Source: Erpobdella octoculata
Lineage: Eukaryota; Annelida; Clitellata; Hirudinida; Erpobdellidae
Length of the DNA: 64,000 nt
Direction of reading: 5' to 3'
NCBI GenBank assembly: GCA_963978895.1
Contig: OZ022241.1
Span: 12,844,856-12,908,855 of the forward strand
A program made the position numbers and the translations under genes. How positions within the stretch are numbered: position 1 is the stretch's first letter; each line of letters opens with the position of its first letter. This document shows, in pieces, positions 29,907-42,185 of the stretch. The notes under the pieces were generated by a model that was not told where the DNA came from, did no database searches, and saw only the letters and a program-made list of their open reading frames with translations.

Positions 29907-30866
29907 TTTTTTAATTTTGGAATCAGATTATCAAGACCATGCACATCAAAAACCAAACGACATTACGCAACAACAAGTTCACGCGCTTTCACCTATTTTG
30001 TTTACTTTGCAATCCATAGACAGCAAATTCTCAAAATCACAATTTTATCAAAAACCTAAAAATTAAAATAACATGTATGTAAAAAATTTCACATCGACAA
30101 AGACAAAATAAAATTTTAAATTCTGAAAAAAATACGTCACTTAGGGAGTGTTTTTATTCACCAGGTTATCAAACACTCACCAAAGTTTTTTTAATTCATA
30201 AAATTTATCCGTGACTTTTTCCTAAAATGGTCGATGACCTGGGAAAAAGTATGGGTGAAAGTAGAATACCAATGAATAATATAAGCCCATAATTAATGTA
30301 ATGTTACTAATGTTATAGCAGCTATAATTGTCACTAATCGTGCAGCTTAGAAAATATCATTACACAAGCTATATATGGACCACCATAATCGTCGCTTGGT
30401 GTTGTGATCTATATGGACGTTGCATGCAGCATTCGCAATAACTTAGATCGTGAACATTGACTGTTTGAAAAACATTATTTTAATAAAACACCTCCTAGAA
30501 TTACTAGAATCGTTTAGGTTGCCGCAGATATAAAGGTTGCACAGCCCCAACATTTTTTACAATTGCCCGGCATAACCAGAAACTCCTAAGAGAGCTGTGA
30601 CATGTTATTTGATTAAATAAGAGTAAATAACCACAATTACAAAATGGCTTCCCATTTCATTTTTTGGGAACAGCACAACATAAGACTCAACATTCAGTAT
30701 TACATTTCTGGCTTGTCTGCTTACAACCTACCAGATATACATTTATGAAAGAAACCCTTTTTGTCAAACATTTGTATTTCATCAGTTTTTATTTTATAAG
30801 AAACAAAAAATTTAATTCAGAAGCTAGGAAAGTTCAGTCAGTGCCAAGAAATAGAATTCACTGGGC
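29907..30866. other. intergenic DNA between eIF4A3 and SHQ1
   Basis: It holds the 3' UTR of eIF4A3 and the promoter of SHQ1, both minus strand. No TATA-type promoter or bounded repeat could be assigned. The small frame at 30664-30903 is antisense to the eIF4A3 end. Confidence 0.45.
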
Positions 30867-33458
30867 TCAGATCAAGTCAGCCACTGAAAAAATAAAATTT
30901 TAAATTAATTTGTAACAATGTAAAACTAAACCTTTTGTTGAATAAATCAAGAAAATTACCATTCATGGGCATTTCATCAATCTGGGTACTGTAGTACTGT
31001 TCAATGTCTCTTAATATTCGAATGTCATCGTTCTTCACGAAATTGATGGCCACACCCTTTCTGCCAAACCTACCCGACCTTCCTATTCTATGAATGTATA
31101 ATTCTCTGTTGTTGGGCAAGTCATAATTAATGACCAGGGATACTTGCTGGACGTCAATGCCTCGTGCCCAGATGTCAGTGGTAATAAGGACACGACTGAA
31201 ACAAGTTTTAAAACAACCAGAGTTAACGAGAGCAGACTTATATAAAGGAAAAACATGAAACATTACCTCGCTCCACTCCTGAACTCCTGCATAATAGCTT
31301 CTCTTTCCTTCTGTGGCATGTCTCCATGCATGGATGACACTGTAAAGTTGTTCTCTCTCATTTTCTCTGTCAGCCATTCAACCTTAAGTTAGGTATTAAA
31401 AAAACAAAAGTGAATTGATGCTTAGGTGAATGCAGCTGGCTTGCGATTTCTAGTTAGTGCATTTAACTGCTGGTGCAGCTTCCAGGAACTAAGTTAGTCT
31501 TCCTTACAGAAGTCTTCTACCTCTTCACAAAGACTTAATGAACATCACAGCTTAAGTCTGGCACATTACTGCTGTTCTTAATCATCTATATATATATACT
31601 AGCGGACCCGGCGAACTTCGTTTCACCTTAAAGAGTGTATTTTTTAAGCAATAAAGAACAATAATAACAAATATATATATATAAGTTTAAAAGAAAACAA
31701 AATAAAAAAACGTTCACTTTAATAGTTTATTCGAAAAACATTGGTTGAACTCGGGTCGATTCTCTTTAATCCAGCACTTTATGATACACTATGTTTTTTG
31801 TTTTATTATCGGGCGAAAAAACAAATAAATCTGATGGTCTGCCGACACGTGAACACGCCACATACAATTGACCATGAGAAAAACATGCATTATCCAAGTT
31901 TAGACCACAAACACTCAAAGATTGGCCTTGTGATTTGTTAATCGTCATAGCAAATGCTAGGCAAATCGGAAATTGAATTCTTTTAAAACCGCACTGCCTT
32001 GCTTCCGACGTTGAAATTTCTTTGATGAAGCGTTCCAAGTGTAATAATGTGGCATCTCCGAGTAAAGCAACGTTTGTGGAAATGGATCGCTTTGGCAAAT
32101 CGCAAAAAAACTTGTTAATGTTGTTGCTGGAGGTGTTTCAGCACGTTGAATAATATTCGACGCGTTAAAACAAACTCGTTGACCATTCTCCAGTTGCACA
32201 GCCAAATGGACAACAGTGGGATGACGTTCGTGAAAAGAGAATGAGAATATACGCCAAATTGCTTCATTGCAGTTCACATATCTACCAATTTGATAGCGTC
32301 TAATCTCGTCATTATCTGAGCTTTGAATGCCAAAAACTGCCATATCGCTGCCTTTCGTTAAATATTTGCAGATGTACTTAATTGACTTTACAGAATTGCA
32401 ATACTCAACATTGCAATGTGTCTTGAATGTTTTGGAAAAAAGTGGCGAATTTGGAACAATCCAACTGTTGTCAACCACGAAATCGTTTCCTTTCACTTTC
32501 TTTGTGACAGTTCGACCGTTATCATCGGGTGATCGACGTCGATATAATGGATAGCCATCAGTGCCAGTGATGGTCTCTGTATTAAATTTTCGTGGATAAC
32601 GTTTGGAACACTTGCCGTCGACCATGCACGGTGATTGGCGGTTGATGGCGACACACGGTCCATGAATCATATTCATAACTACAACATCATGTAGGTCTGG
32701 ATCGATTTCGGGATCAGCAATCTCGGCATTTATTTGGTCAGGTCTAATTTTTTCAACTAACCAAATGAGAATGTGTGCATGAGGCAAGTCTCGTTTTTGG
32801 CATTCGATTGAATACATCCAGCATTGAGTATCACCAAAAACGTGTTGCTTTACAATGTAGTTCATCAGCGACCGAGTTTTTTGTTTGAAGACACGTGCGG
32901 TGATGTCGTGCCAATCACTTGATGTTTGTCCAGGAAGCAGCATTTGAACAATTTCAATCCACTTTGGACTGACTTTGGATTACAGGTGAAGGTAATGAAT
33001 AGATCTGGCCGACCGTAATGACGAACATATGTCATTGCATCCTGCGCATATTCATGCATATGACGCGGACTACCTATATAAGTAGCCGGTAGAATAGTTA
33101 ATCGACCGGCTACTTATATAGGTTCTACCCCATTTGCGCATAAATGTCATGTCGCGGAAAATTAAACATCTGTATATCTCGATAACTCAAACTCCAAATT
33201 GAAAATTTATTTTGTCCGTAAAACCAAATAGAGGGTGCTCTACAACTTTGCCATTTGAATTTTTTTCTAGGACGCACTGTTAAGGCTGTATAGCTACCGG
33301 GGTACATACTGCGGTCCCCATAGGCCACTCCATGATTCAATGTCAATTTTTTTAGTTATTCTGTTAATAGGAGCTGAGAGAAATCCAATAAATCAAAAAT
33401 CTCTAAAATCGGTTCAGCCGTTCTTGAGTTATAAGTGTCGTAACAAAAACCCGACTTC

Positions 33459-33494
<36 letters not shown>

Positions 33495-36400
33495 CCGACA
33501 TCTCTATGTATGTTAAAAATTTCGCATAACGCAGTGAGCGAGGTTGTCAGCAGGGTCAGCTGTTGATAAAATTACTGTGTAAATTAAGGCGTGTAATAAG
33601 TTAATTTGCAACTGCACACTGTCAGTTCAAAATATAAAAAAAAATGGTGCTGCAATCACAAAGTGATATATAATCAAATTCTAAAAAACCTGTTATTTTT
33701 TATCAGCTATGTCTAGTGTTCTATATAACTTCATAGACAAACTATAACAGATACAAACTAACCTTTCTCTTTGTATTACAGAAAATAACAGCTTGAGTAA
33801 TGGTCAGTGTATCATAAAGGTCACAAAGTGTGTCAAATTTCCACTCTTCTCTCTCAACAGCAACAAAGAATTGTTTCAAGCCTTCCAATGTCAACTCATC
33901 ACTGAAAATTCACAGAAATTCTTTAAAGGATCGGACTAACGGAAAAACGAGAAATGATGTGCCACGCTTACCGTTTGACGAGTATTCTGATTGGATCAGT
34001 CATGAATTTGCTGGTCATCTCGAGGATTTCATGAGGAAGAGTGGCAGATAACAAGACAACTTGAGTAGCAGGAGGAAGGTATCTATATACGTCATAGATC
34101 TGTTCTTTAAATCCTTTGTTCAGCATCTCATCTGCTTCGTCCAGCACTAACAACTTTATAGCTCTTGTTCTCAAATTTTTTCTTTTTATCATATCTGAAA
34201 ACAGATTGAAAGACAAAAAATAACTGAAATATTTTTTTGGATTTGAAAACATTTTTACACAACATCTTAAATTTTAAATGCTACATACCGAACACTCTTC
34301 CAGGAGTTCCCGAGACAATGTGCTGTCCGTAATCGAGTTTTCTGATGTCCTCACCAACATTTGTACCTCCAATGCAGGCATGGCATTGAACATTCATATA
34401 GTCACCAAGTGCAAGAATTACTTTCTGGATCTGATTGGCCAATTCTCTGGTGGGGGAAAGTACAAGAGCCTGTGTTTCTCTCAATTGGACGTCAATATTT
34501 TGAAGTATGGAAATTGAAAATGTTGCTGTCTTTCCCGTTCCTGATTGAGCTCTTAAGAATAGAATAAAAAGACAAAATAATGAATAAATGTATGTGTATG
34601 TTGTATAATTTGTTCCCATGCTCATGCTGAATTCTTAGGTAAATTCACAAAAACAAGTACAGTAGATGTTTGATTTCCTAGAAAAAAACTGTGAAAATGT
34701 TATGAATTCAGTTTTCCGGTAAATCAAAAAACTAAGCTTCTGCGGCCCGTTATTTTTTTGGAACGATACGATTTCAGAAATTGCCTCGAATTAAACGATA
34801 CGATACGAGAGCCTCGAACAATAACGATACGATACGATATCGGGATCTCGACTGAAGTGGAAATTTTGTCTCAAATGAAACGAGATAACATAGAATGATG
34901 AACTATACGCGACAGACAATATTAATAACTTAACTACATTATAGGAATTCATTGAAAAAATATATAAATATTAAAATATTTCAAAATTTATAAAAATTTA
35001 CTAAATTTAATTTTTTGTTTACAACTTGAAATAAGTTTCATTTGTTCAGTTTCGGTACATCTATTTTTCTAAATTTAGATTCTAAATAAAACGCTACCGC
35101 CGATAGTAAGTATTTATTTACTTTATTTAGTACGCATTATGCGTAGTTTATCAATTTAATTAAATGATTTTACTTGCCGATGAAAAAAAATTAAAATTAT
35201 TTTTTCAAGTAATTGAAAAGTAGAAAACCTCCTAGCACACCAAAAGAATGACATTTTTAGGCAATTCAATAGTGAAAGTGGAAAACCAATGGAGATAGAA
35301 ATAGATTGCAGATTACTGAGATTGAGATTACTAGATTACTAAGATTAAATTAAAATGATACTGTTTCCCGCAGTCTTTGCATCTGGCAAGATTTACTTCT
35401 ACATCCTTGTCATTGACTTTCTGCATGACCGTCTCTTCCTCAAAGTACTCCCAGATTTGACCCCGGTAACGCGGCATGACAATGATGACAAACACGAGAA
35501 AGTGCCTCTATGCAAGAATTAAGAAAGTGAAAAAAAACCCAGCGTGTTTATTTATAGGCGATGGCGAATGCGGTTAGCAATAGCAAGAAAGAAGCTGAGA
35601 AAGTTTCGAATTCCAGCTGCAGACGATACGGGCTACGGCACTGTCGTGCACACTACAGGTGGCACACACATACTCACACACAACCAAGAATATCATCGAG
35701 ATTATAAAGATATATCTTAGATGAGCTACTATTACGGTCAATTACGGATATCGAAACACTAAAATAATCATTCCAATTCTATGTAACAAATTTGAAAAAA
35801 TAAGTTTATGAAACAGACTAAACCAAAACATAAACATAGAATGATCATTACTAATACATTACTCATTATTCTCATTAATAATAATAGTCATCGATGTCAG
35901 CGAGTACGATTGCCTTGTAGGGCTTGTAGTATAAGTAGTATGCAGAGCTCGACTAGCAGCCTAAGAGGAGCGTGGCTTTTTTGCTGCCGTTTCCCAGACT
36001 GAAAATAGTAAATAATGGGGCTACAGGCTGTCTGGAAAACCGAATTTAAAGTGGGGATGATAATAGTTATAAACTTCTGTCAATAGGTAGATTAATTAAT
36101 CAATGTTGATGAATCAATTGCAAATATTCACAGCTGTGACAATCGTTAATTAAATATGTATGACTTTCGTTATTTATTGGAAAATATTTTTAAAAAATCT
36201 CGATATTTTTCGGGATTTTAATCGGGAATGAAATTTTAAGTATCGCTAATTATATCGATACGAGACTTCTTCCGCAGGCTGTATCGTTTCAATGGCGATA
36301 CGGGATCTCCCGTATCGTTTTGAAATCTCGATTGAATTCGAGATAACGATATCGGGATGCAGATGCTTACAAAAAACATTATCTATATATATATATAAGA

Positions 36401-39180
36401 ATGAGATTATGTGTGTGTATGTAACTTATGCATTGCAACACCATTTATCCGATCATAATTAAATTTTCACACAACCTAGAGAGTCAATGGAGGAAGGTTT
36501 TTGTGAAAAAAATTGAAATCGGTCACAAAATAAGCGGAGCGGGAGAGCGAGCGGAAACGGGCACTAGAAAATGAGCGGGAATGCAAGCGGGGACAGAAAA
36601 ACGTCTAAGAGCGAGTGGGAAAGCGACTGGGAATGGGAGAGCAAGCAGGGAAGGAAGCGGGAGGAAAAATGATAGAAAAACATCTAAAAATCCCGGGCAA
36701 CGCTGGGTACCCCGTTAGTTTTCAAATAAAAATATTTCACCTATTGTGAATTGTATTTGTTGCAAAGTTCCACAAATTATCATTTAAAAAATAACTTTAC
36801 AACAAGACTAGACATATATGAATTCAAACATCACCGTTGTAACTTAACTAAAAGAAACTAATTGTTACTGACACCAAAAAATCATGCTACACTAGACCAA
36901 TACTGCATTCACCAAGTTAAAAATTATTGAATCAAATATAAAATTATAATAATTTTAAGTGAACATTAAACTCACTGCGCAATAACATCCCTTCCAGAAA
37001 CAATGGGCTTTATGGCCCTCTGCTGAATTGCAGATGGTTTTTCAAAACCTGTAATAATATAAAGTTATTTCTTTTTTATTTAATAAGCCCTTTATTTATA
37101 CAAATTCAATGATTCTAAAAAATTAAACATCAAGTCTCCAGTGTGAATTAGTTGAAAATCCTAATAGTAACAACATTCCTCCAATTTTTTCCTATAGGTT
37201 CATTGGCATAGCCAAGGGTGTTTAGCCCCCCCCACAAGAAATATTCCATTTTTTTTCATTTACTCAATTTTTTCAAAGCATTTAAAGAAATGCTACCTAT
37301 TTATTTAAAAAACCTGCTATTGATCTAAACTAATAAAATTGCGTAGCTGTTATGATTCCCCAAGAGCAGAGGTTCTTAACCAGTAGGTGGTGCCATTCTA
37401 GTTTAGGGGGGTGAAAAAAATAAAAGTTTAAAAATACAATTTTTAAATTTGAAAAAATATTCCATACAATTTTAATTTTTGCCGAGAATAATTAGAAAAT
37501 TTTAGAGATGTAAATCAATTAAAATTTTTATCCGTTTAATCGCATACGATTAAAAAATTTAATCGAAAGTTAATCGTGATTTTAATGCAATATGTTTAGA
37601 TACAATTTCAGTTTCAAACACAGTACTCTCTCTCTTTCTCAAGAAAGGTACAAGAAAATAGATAAAAATACTTAGAACAAGTAAAGATAAAAAATAAATT
37701 TAAAAATGCTTTTATTTGCCTCTTTATCTGAGTCGACGAACTAAAATTTTTGAATCTAAAACACTGTTATGCTCAATCATGTATATTGGACCGTACTGTT
37801 TAATTATTTTGGACCTCCGGCGACTTATACATAAACAACTTGATTAATTTGATTTGATTAATTTTAATTGATTAAAGCCTAATTCATGTTGGAAACATTC
37901 AATTCATGTATTGTCATCCAGAATAAAGCTTTCCTGAAAGTTTTAGAGCTCTAGGTGGTCGAAAAGTGGGTGAATTTTTGTTTCTAAGATTTGATCACCA
38001 TAAACAAACAGAAAGACAAGTGAATTAAATAAAAGCATTTAATAACAAAAAATATATATATTATATTTTGGTGCAAAATTTAGATTAGTCGTTAATTTTT
38101 TAGCGTTAATTAACGGAATCAATCGCGATTAATTTGCAGCTTTAATCTTTAATTTTGGCAATGCTTTATTTTTAAATCCTTTATTTTAACTTCACCGTGT
38201 TTGTGACCCTTTACCACTAAAAAACTCACGTGTGCGAAGTTAGCCTCGAGGCTGGCAATGCTAATTAAAAAAAAAAAATGCTTGCCATGGGGCTGTGCTA
38301 TACATTGTTGGATGGGGTATAAAAAATGAAATCGAATGGTATATTTGGATTGTCTTCAGTTCAACAAATAAAAAAGTTATAAGCGAAAAACAATGATTTT
38401 CTGCCGAAAATTGCATAAAATCAACATTGGCTCGGTTTCTTTGGTATACGGTCCAACATTTTAATTGATAACTTTTTTATTTATTAACTTTGAGAAGCAA
38501 AAGTTATATTGTTGGATTTGATATTGAATTATCTAAAAACAAGCGTCTCGGATATACCCAGGGCAGAAGTTTAAAACGAGATCGATTTTCTCAAAGAAGA
38601 GCCAATGTTGATTTTATGCAATTTTCGGCGGAAAATCGTCGTTTTTCGCTTATAACTTTTTTATTTTTTGAACCGAAGACAATCCAAATATACCATTCGA
38701 ATTCATTTTTTATACCCCATCCAACAATGTATAGCACAGCCCCAGGGCAAGCAATTTTCTTTTTTAAATTAGCATTGCCAGCCTCGAGGCTAACTTCACA
38801 CGCATAAAAACTCAACTTCCCTTTATCCAATCGAGTTGAAATTTTGTGAGTTTATTTGTTGCTGTGGATTTTACAGACTGTTAAATTGAATTCCTGGTGG
38901 GGGAGGCAATTCCAAAATTGGGTAGGGACTATTTTTCCAAAAAATAGTCCCAATACATTCTATTCTATTACATTTTCAGATTTGACAAAATTTAAATAAA
39001 GTATTAATACAATTGATTAAATTTTAAAAAATTACAAAAATTACCGTAAGCGTAAATTCCTCGGATCAATGTATCTCTCAATCCCATGAGATCAAAAGTT
39101 GGGACCACGGCAACATTTTCGGATGTTTCAAACTCCACATTGCTCAGATCTTCTACAATTTCCTTCTTACGTTTAGCCAT
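30867..39180 (-). CDS. EIF4A3: eIF4A3, exon-junction-complex DEAD-box RNA helicase
   Basis: Nuclear RNA-clamping ATPase at the centre of the exon junction complex; 400 residues, against 411 in human. Eight exons: 39045-39180, 36976-37048, 34289-34551, 33972-34194, 33763-33901, 31267-31382, 30960-31195, 30867-30883; all phases agree. Motifs in order: [13 protein letters not shown] (Q motif), AQSGTGKT (I), PTRELA (Ia), TPGR (Ib), LDEADEML (II), LLSATLP (III), VIFCNTKRK (IV), [11 protein letters not shown] (V), [13 protein letters not shown] (VI). The last 17-nt coding exon supplies the conserved end VADLI. The linker ILVKRDELTLEG distinguishes eIF4A3 from eIF4A1/2. Introns 1, 2 and 5 carry a fold-back MULE, a hAT, a Helitron pair and a decayed autonomous Helitron. 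The coding sequence is intact. Confidence 0.98.
31599..33475 (-). mobile_element. defective autonomous Helitron (Rep joined to helicase C-terminus)
   Basis: It lies in eIF4A3 intron 5. The 3' end on the minus strand is cgccgggtccgCTAG followed by T, with a short hairpin before it. The 5' side has tataaaaggaagtcgggttttt close to a TA tract at 33463-33490. Coding traces: [14 protein letters not shown] (33059-32985), a frameshift, then the Rep domain (32943-31957) with the HUH motif [10 protein letters not shown] and the Tyr motif [11 protein letters not shown]. After RRKQGS the frame passes to the end of a Pif1-like helicase ([22 protein letters not shown], stop at 31766). The central helicase motifs I-IV are absent. 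So this is an internal-deletion derivative that could not move by itself. Confidence 0.92.
33072..33123. repeat. perfect 19-bp inverted repeat
   Basis: Arms ACCTATATAAGTAGCCGGT (33072-33090) and its exact complement (33105-33123) flank a 14-base loop. It lies inside the Helitron, upstream of the Rep coding trace. Confidence 0.97.
33488..33718 (+). mobile_element. short Helitron, CCGTCA-hairpin family
   Basis: It starts near atttccgacatctctatg and ends with a weakened hairpin (cctgttattttttatcagc), tatgt and CTAG before T. It matches the 23528-23728 copy along its length (aacgcagtgagcgag, gtgtaataagtt, gcacactgtcagtt). It abuts the 5' side of the larger Helitron in eIF4A3 intron 5. Confidence 0.72.
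34733..36369 (-). mobile_element. hAT element with a BED-finger exon trace, in eIF4A3 intron 2
   Basis: Inverted ends TAAGC(T/A)TCTGC(GG/AT)CCCG are flanked by the 8-bp duplication CAAAAAAC (34725-34732 and 36370-36377). Subterminal regions are rich in acgatacgatac and its complement. On the minus strand, an ATG at 35477 opens [14 protein letters not shown] ... [12 protein letters not shown], a match to a BED zinc finger, the DNA-binding N-terminus of hAT transposases. No catalytic domain is seen in the 1.6 kb, so it is a deletion derivative. Confidence 0.88.
36382..36718 (+). mobile_element. complete non-autonomous Helitron, 337 bp, in eIF4A3 intron 2
   Basis: Starts TCTATATATATATATAAGA after A. 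It has the family leader (gcattgcaacaccatttatcc, cacacaacctagagagtcaa, cacaaaataagcggagcggg), a handful of gcgggaa-type units, acatctaaaaatcc, then the hairpin cccgggcaacgctggg, taccccg and TTAG before T. TTAG is a one-base variant of the usual CTAG. Confidence 0.85.
37200..38215. other. repeat-derived intron DNA of eIF4A3
   Basis: This is part of eIF4A3 intron 1. 37900-38045 is a copy of the dispersed repeat that ends tgaattaaataaaagcattt. The rest is AT-rich without a recognisable unit. Confidence 0.45.
38229..38805. mobile_element. fold-back MULE-like element, 577 bp
   Basis: Two arms of about 285 bp form an imperfect palindrome. The outer ends read GTGTG(C)GAAGTTAGCCTCGAGG inwards, and the arms share gctgtgctatacattgttgg and atatttggattgtcttc. 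The flanks repeat AAAAACTCA (38220-38228, 38806-38814), a 9-bp target duplication as made by Mutator-like elements. It has no coding capacity. It is in eIF4A3 intron 1. Confidence 0.88.
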
Positions 39181-39918
39181 TTCTTTCTATTTGCACTTTT
39201 AACAGCGATACTTTTACAATCGTCGAGACAATTTACGTCTGAGTGATAATAGAATATAACAGAAACCGACTGCGACTAATCAATCTGTTAATTTGAACTA
39301 AAATAAAAAATGTATTATCTAAAAAAATTATGTTAATTAATTTTAAAAATTGTGTAACTGTAGAACAATATTTTTTTGTATTAAAAAATATCTGCGTGTT
39401 GAAATTGTTAGTTAATTGATTGATTCAATTCATATTTGTGTATTTTATTTTAAAAAATTGTTAATTGATGTTGATTGAATGCTCACTAATAATGCAGAAA
39501 ATCATACCATGGCAATATCAAAGTTACTATAACTTGGTCATGCATGAAGTGACCAACCTAGCATAGGCGCCCGCAGGAATGGGCAGGGAGGCAGTTTCCC
39601 CCTGGAAAAGCCAAAAATAAAATAAAATAAGATGATTATTCTTTATATAAAGTTACAAAAAGTCTTCAAAAGTGGTGAATTCAGGATATTTTTCGGGAGG
39701 TGGGGTTAGGACATTATTTTAATTTCAATTAATCTTTAAATCATATCAAGCAGCAAAAGTTTTTATTACACGACAAAATAAGTTTCAGTTCAAAAAGCGG
39801 AATAAGTTTGTTTTAAATTCAAAGAAGTTTTTATTAAAAAAAATAGATATTAGGTAGACAAATAAACTATTTTTTTTATAAAAATTTATATATTCTTGGT
39901 TTTCTAGCTATTTCTTTG
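39181..39918. other. DNA upstream of eIF4A3
   Basis: It includes the eIF4A3 promoter, not recognisable by motif. 39560-39605 (ggcgcccgcaggaatgggc) resembles a GC-rich element end that recurs inverted at 50870-50890. Nothing else is assigned. Confidence 0.4.
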
Positions 39919-40746
39919 CAGGGGCGCAACCAGCAGAAAATGCTGGGGGGGGGGCTCAAGTGCGAAAAAGAAAAAAAAACCCGCCATAGGTGAAAATATT
40001 TTTTGACTATCTTTAGTCTGCAGTCTTTTTTGGTATCTTTATCAATTTATTAATGAAAGAAAAGAAAAACTGCAAACTGAAGATAGTTAAACTCACTCTC
40101 AAAACATTTAAAGCAATTGTAGAAAAATAAGTTTATGAATAAATGTAGCATCCCCCCTCTAGTTTTAAAAAAGAAAGAAAGCCTGCCGCAGGGAAAAAAA
40201 AATTTCTGACTATCTTCACTCTGCAGTCTTTTTTTGGTATCTTTAAGAATTTTTTAATGATAGAAAATAAAGACTACAGACTGAAGATCGTCAAAATCAG
40301 TCTCAGACCAGTTAAAACAATTGTAAAAAAATAAGTTTATGAATAAATAAATGAAGAACCCCCCACACCCCCACTTAAAGAAAAAAGCCTCATATTTAGA
40401 AAAATTGCAGGGCCTTCCAATTTGGCCTTTGGGGAGACTTGCTTAAGTTTGAAGAAGGGAAGAAAGCCCGCCGCGAGCAATTTTTTTTTACTTTAATCAG
40501 TCTGTAGTCTTTTTTTGTTATCTTTAAGAATTTATTAATGATAGAAAACAAAGACTACAAACTAAAGATATTCAAAATCTGTTTCAAACCAGTTAAAGCA
40601 ATTGTAAAAAAATAATTTTATGAATAGATGTAGCACCCTCACCCCCCCTACCCAAGAAATCTCATCGAATTTGGAAAACTTGCAGGACCCTCCGATTTCG
40701 GTCTGGGAGTGGGGCTTGCGCCCCCTGCCCCCTAGTTGCACCTCTG
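39919..40746. mobile_element. hAT non-autonomous element with three internal hairpin units
   Basis: Inverted ends CAG(G/A)GG(C/T)GCAAC(C/T)AG are flanked by TTTCTTTG (39911-39918) and TTTCTCTG (40747-40754), an 8-bp duplication with one mismatch. Inside are three diverged units (about 39965-40150, 40180-40350, 40470-40640). In each, a gactatcttnantctgcagtc arm is followed about 35 bases on by its complement, so each unit can fold. No protein is encoded. Confidence 0.85.
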
Positions 40747-42017
40747 TTTCTCTGTGAAATGGAGTCCACTGTTGGTATGAAATATCTATGAAATTCAAAA
40801 GCGTGTGACCATTTAATCACTTTTCAAAATAAAATTTCACCACTTATTTATAAAAAAAAACCCCCCAATGTTTTCTATTCAACATATAAAATGGCTAGTT
40901 AAAAAAATATTTTTGAAAATTTTTGTGTGTTTTTATCATCAATAAAACCTGTTGATCAATATATTTTTATGTAGTGAATATTTTTGGAATAATTTCAAGA
41001 GTTTGTAACTTCGAATTACCCTTCTTGGGTGCGCCTATAATTTTTATTACAATTTTTTCATAATAGTTTATAGTCCTTTATACCAGGTGTTTTAAGACTC
41101 CAATGGCTGTATGTAGGAAGCACTTAAGTACTTCCTGTCGTGGATCAGAGTTTGATCCTGTTTACTTTTCCCTCCTCCTTTCTCCAGGCTTGGGACTGGC
41201 TCGCAATTAGCGAGGTGGAGTTATTTTTATTACAAACTTTTTGTTAGGTTACAATCTCTGTTTGTTTGTGGCTTTCTCTGTACGCAAATCCAGAAAGTAA
41301 AATTTAACCAGCTTTCTGACTAGCTAGGAAGCTGAAAGTTTTAGGATAGCTTTATATTGGATGACAATACATTGTTCAATTAATTTCAAAATATTTTAAT
41401 AAACTAAACAGAAAAAAATCGTGATTTGAAATCATATTTCTTCAGCTCCAACACTGGTTAGCTTCATGCATGCGATGCACGCCTTCACGAAGGAAGAGAG
41501 GGATAAAGAGAGAACGAGTGTATAAAAAAGTCGTTTCGTAAACAGCAGACAAACAAGAAAGTGACTCTATGTAAAAGTTGTAAAAAGCGTGCAAAAGCAA
41601 AGGGAGCACGTGATTCATCTGAAGCTCGCGTAACAAGACTCGTGCGTTTATTTATTATATATATTTTTTATTCTTGTGCTTATTTTTTGTCCTATTCTGT
41701 CCTGTATTTTTGTTTCTTTGTCCTGTCCTCAGGGCCGTCGAGAAGGGGGCTGACGGGAATTTCGCCCTTTGCCCCCACTGGTTTTAGGGCCCATCCCGGC
41801 AAGGAATTAAACATAGGTCGGAATGGTAAGCCAGCTACCGCGGCTTTGTTGAATCTGAAAAAATGTTCCCTTTAAAGATACTAGGCGATATTTTAAATTT
41901 CACCCCATTATACAACCATTAATGCTTCTAGATTAATTTTGTTTAACTTCAATTCTTATTTACAAAAAAACCGAAAAACTTAATTTGAATATCTTTTGTA
42001 TTTTTAAATCGAGTATA
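40747..42017. other. unassigned DNA with one dispersed-repeat copy
   Basis: 41230-41430 is a minus-strand copy of the repeat also seen at 7330-7545. 41708-41860 has a cagggccgtcgag-type GC-rich patch that looks like another hAT end, unpaired. No gene is supported. Confidence 0.4.
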
Positions 42018-42019
42018 TC

Positions 42020-42185
42020 TATATATATAAAAATGAATCTTTATATATATATATATACTGGCGGGGTTACCCGGCGTTGCTCGGGGTTTTCAGAGGTTTT
42101 TTATCATTTTTCTCTTTTGATCCCGTTTTCTTCCCCGCTTGCTCTACCGTTTCCGTTCCCGCTCGTGCTCATTTTTTCTTTTCCA
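42020..42185. mobile_element. Helitron fragment: 5' start followed by an inverted 3' end
   Basis: TCTATATATATAAAAATGAA starts at 42020 in plus orientation. Only 40 bases later, ctggcggggttacccggcg is the complement of a family 3' end, followed by minus-orientation minisatellite units. So the leader is nearly lost and the two parts face each other. Confidence 0.7.

Noticed and set aside
31196..31377. Upstream part of a long minus frame ([10 protein letters not shown]...) as the eIF4A3 N-terminus
   Set aside because: It reads exon 6 in the wrong frame and crosses an intron; the correct frame gives [12 protein letters not shown] with proper splice sites.
38490..38830. Opposing frames of about 80-105 codons
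   Set aside because: They lie in the arms of the fold-back MULE and have no domain.
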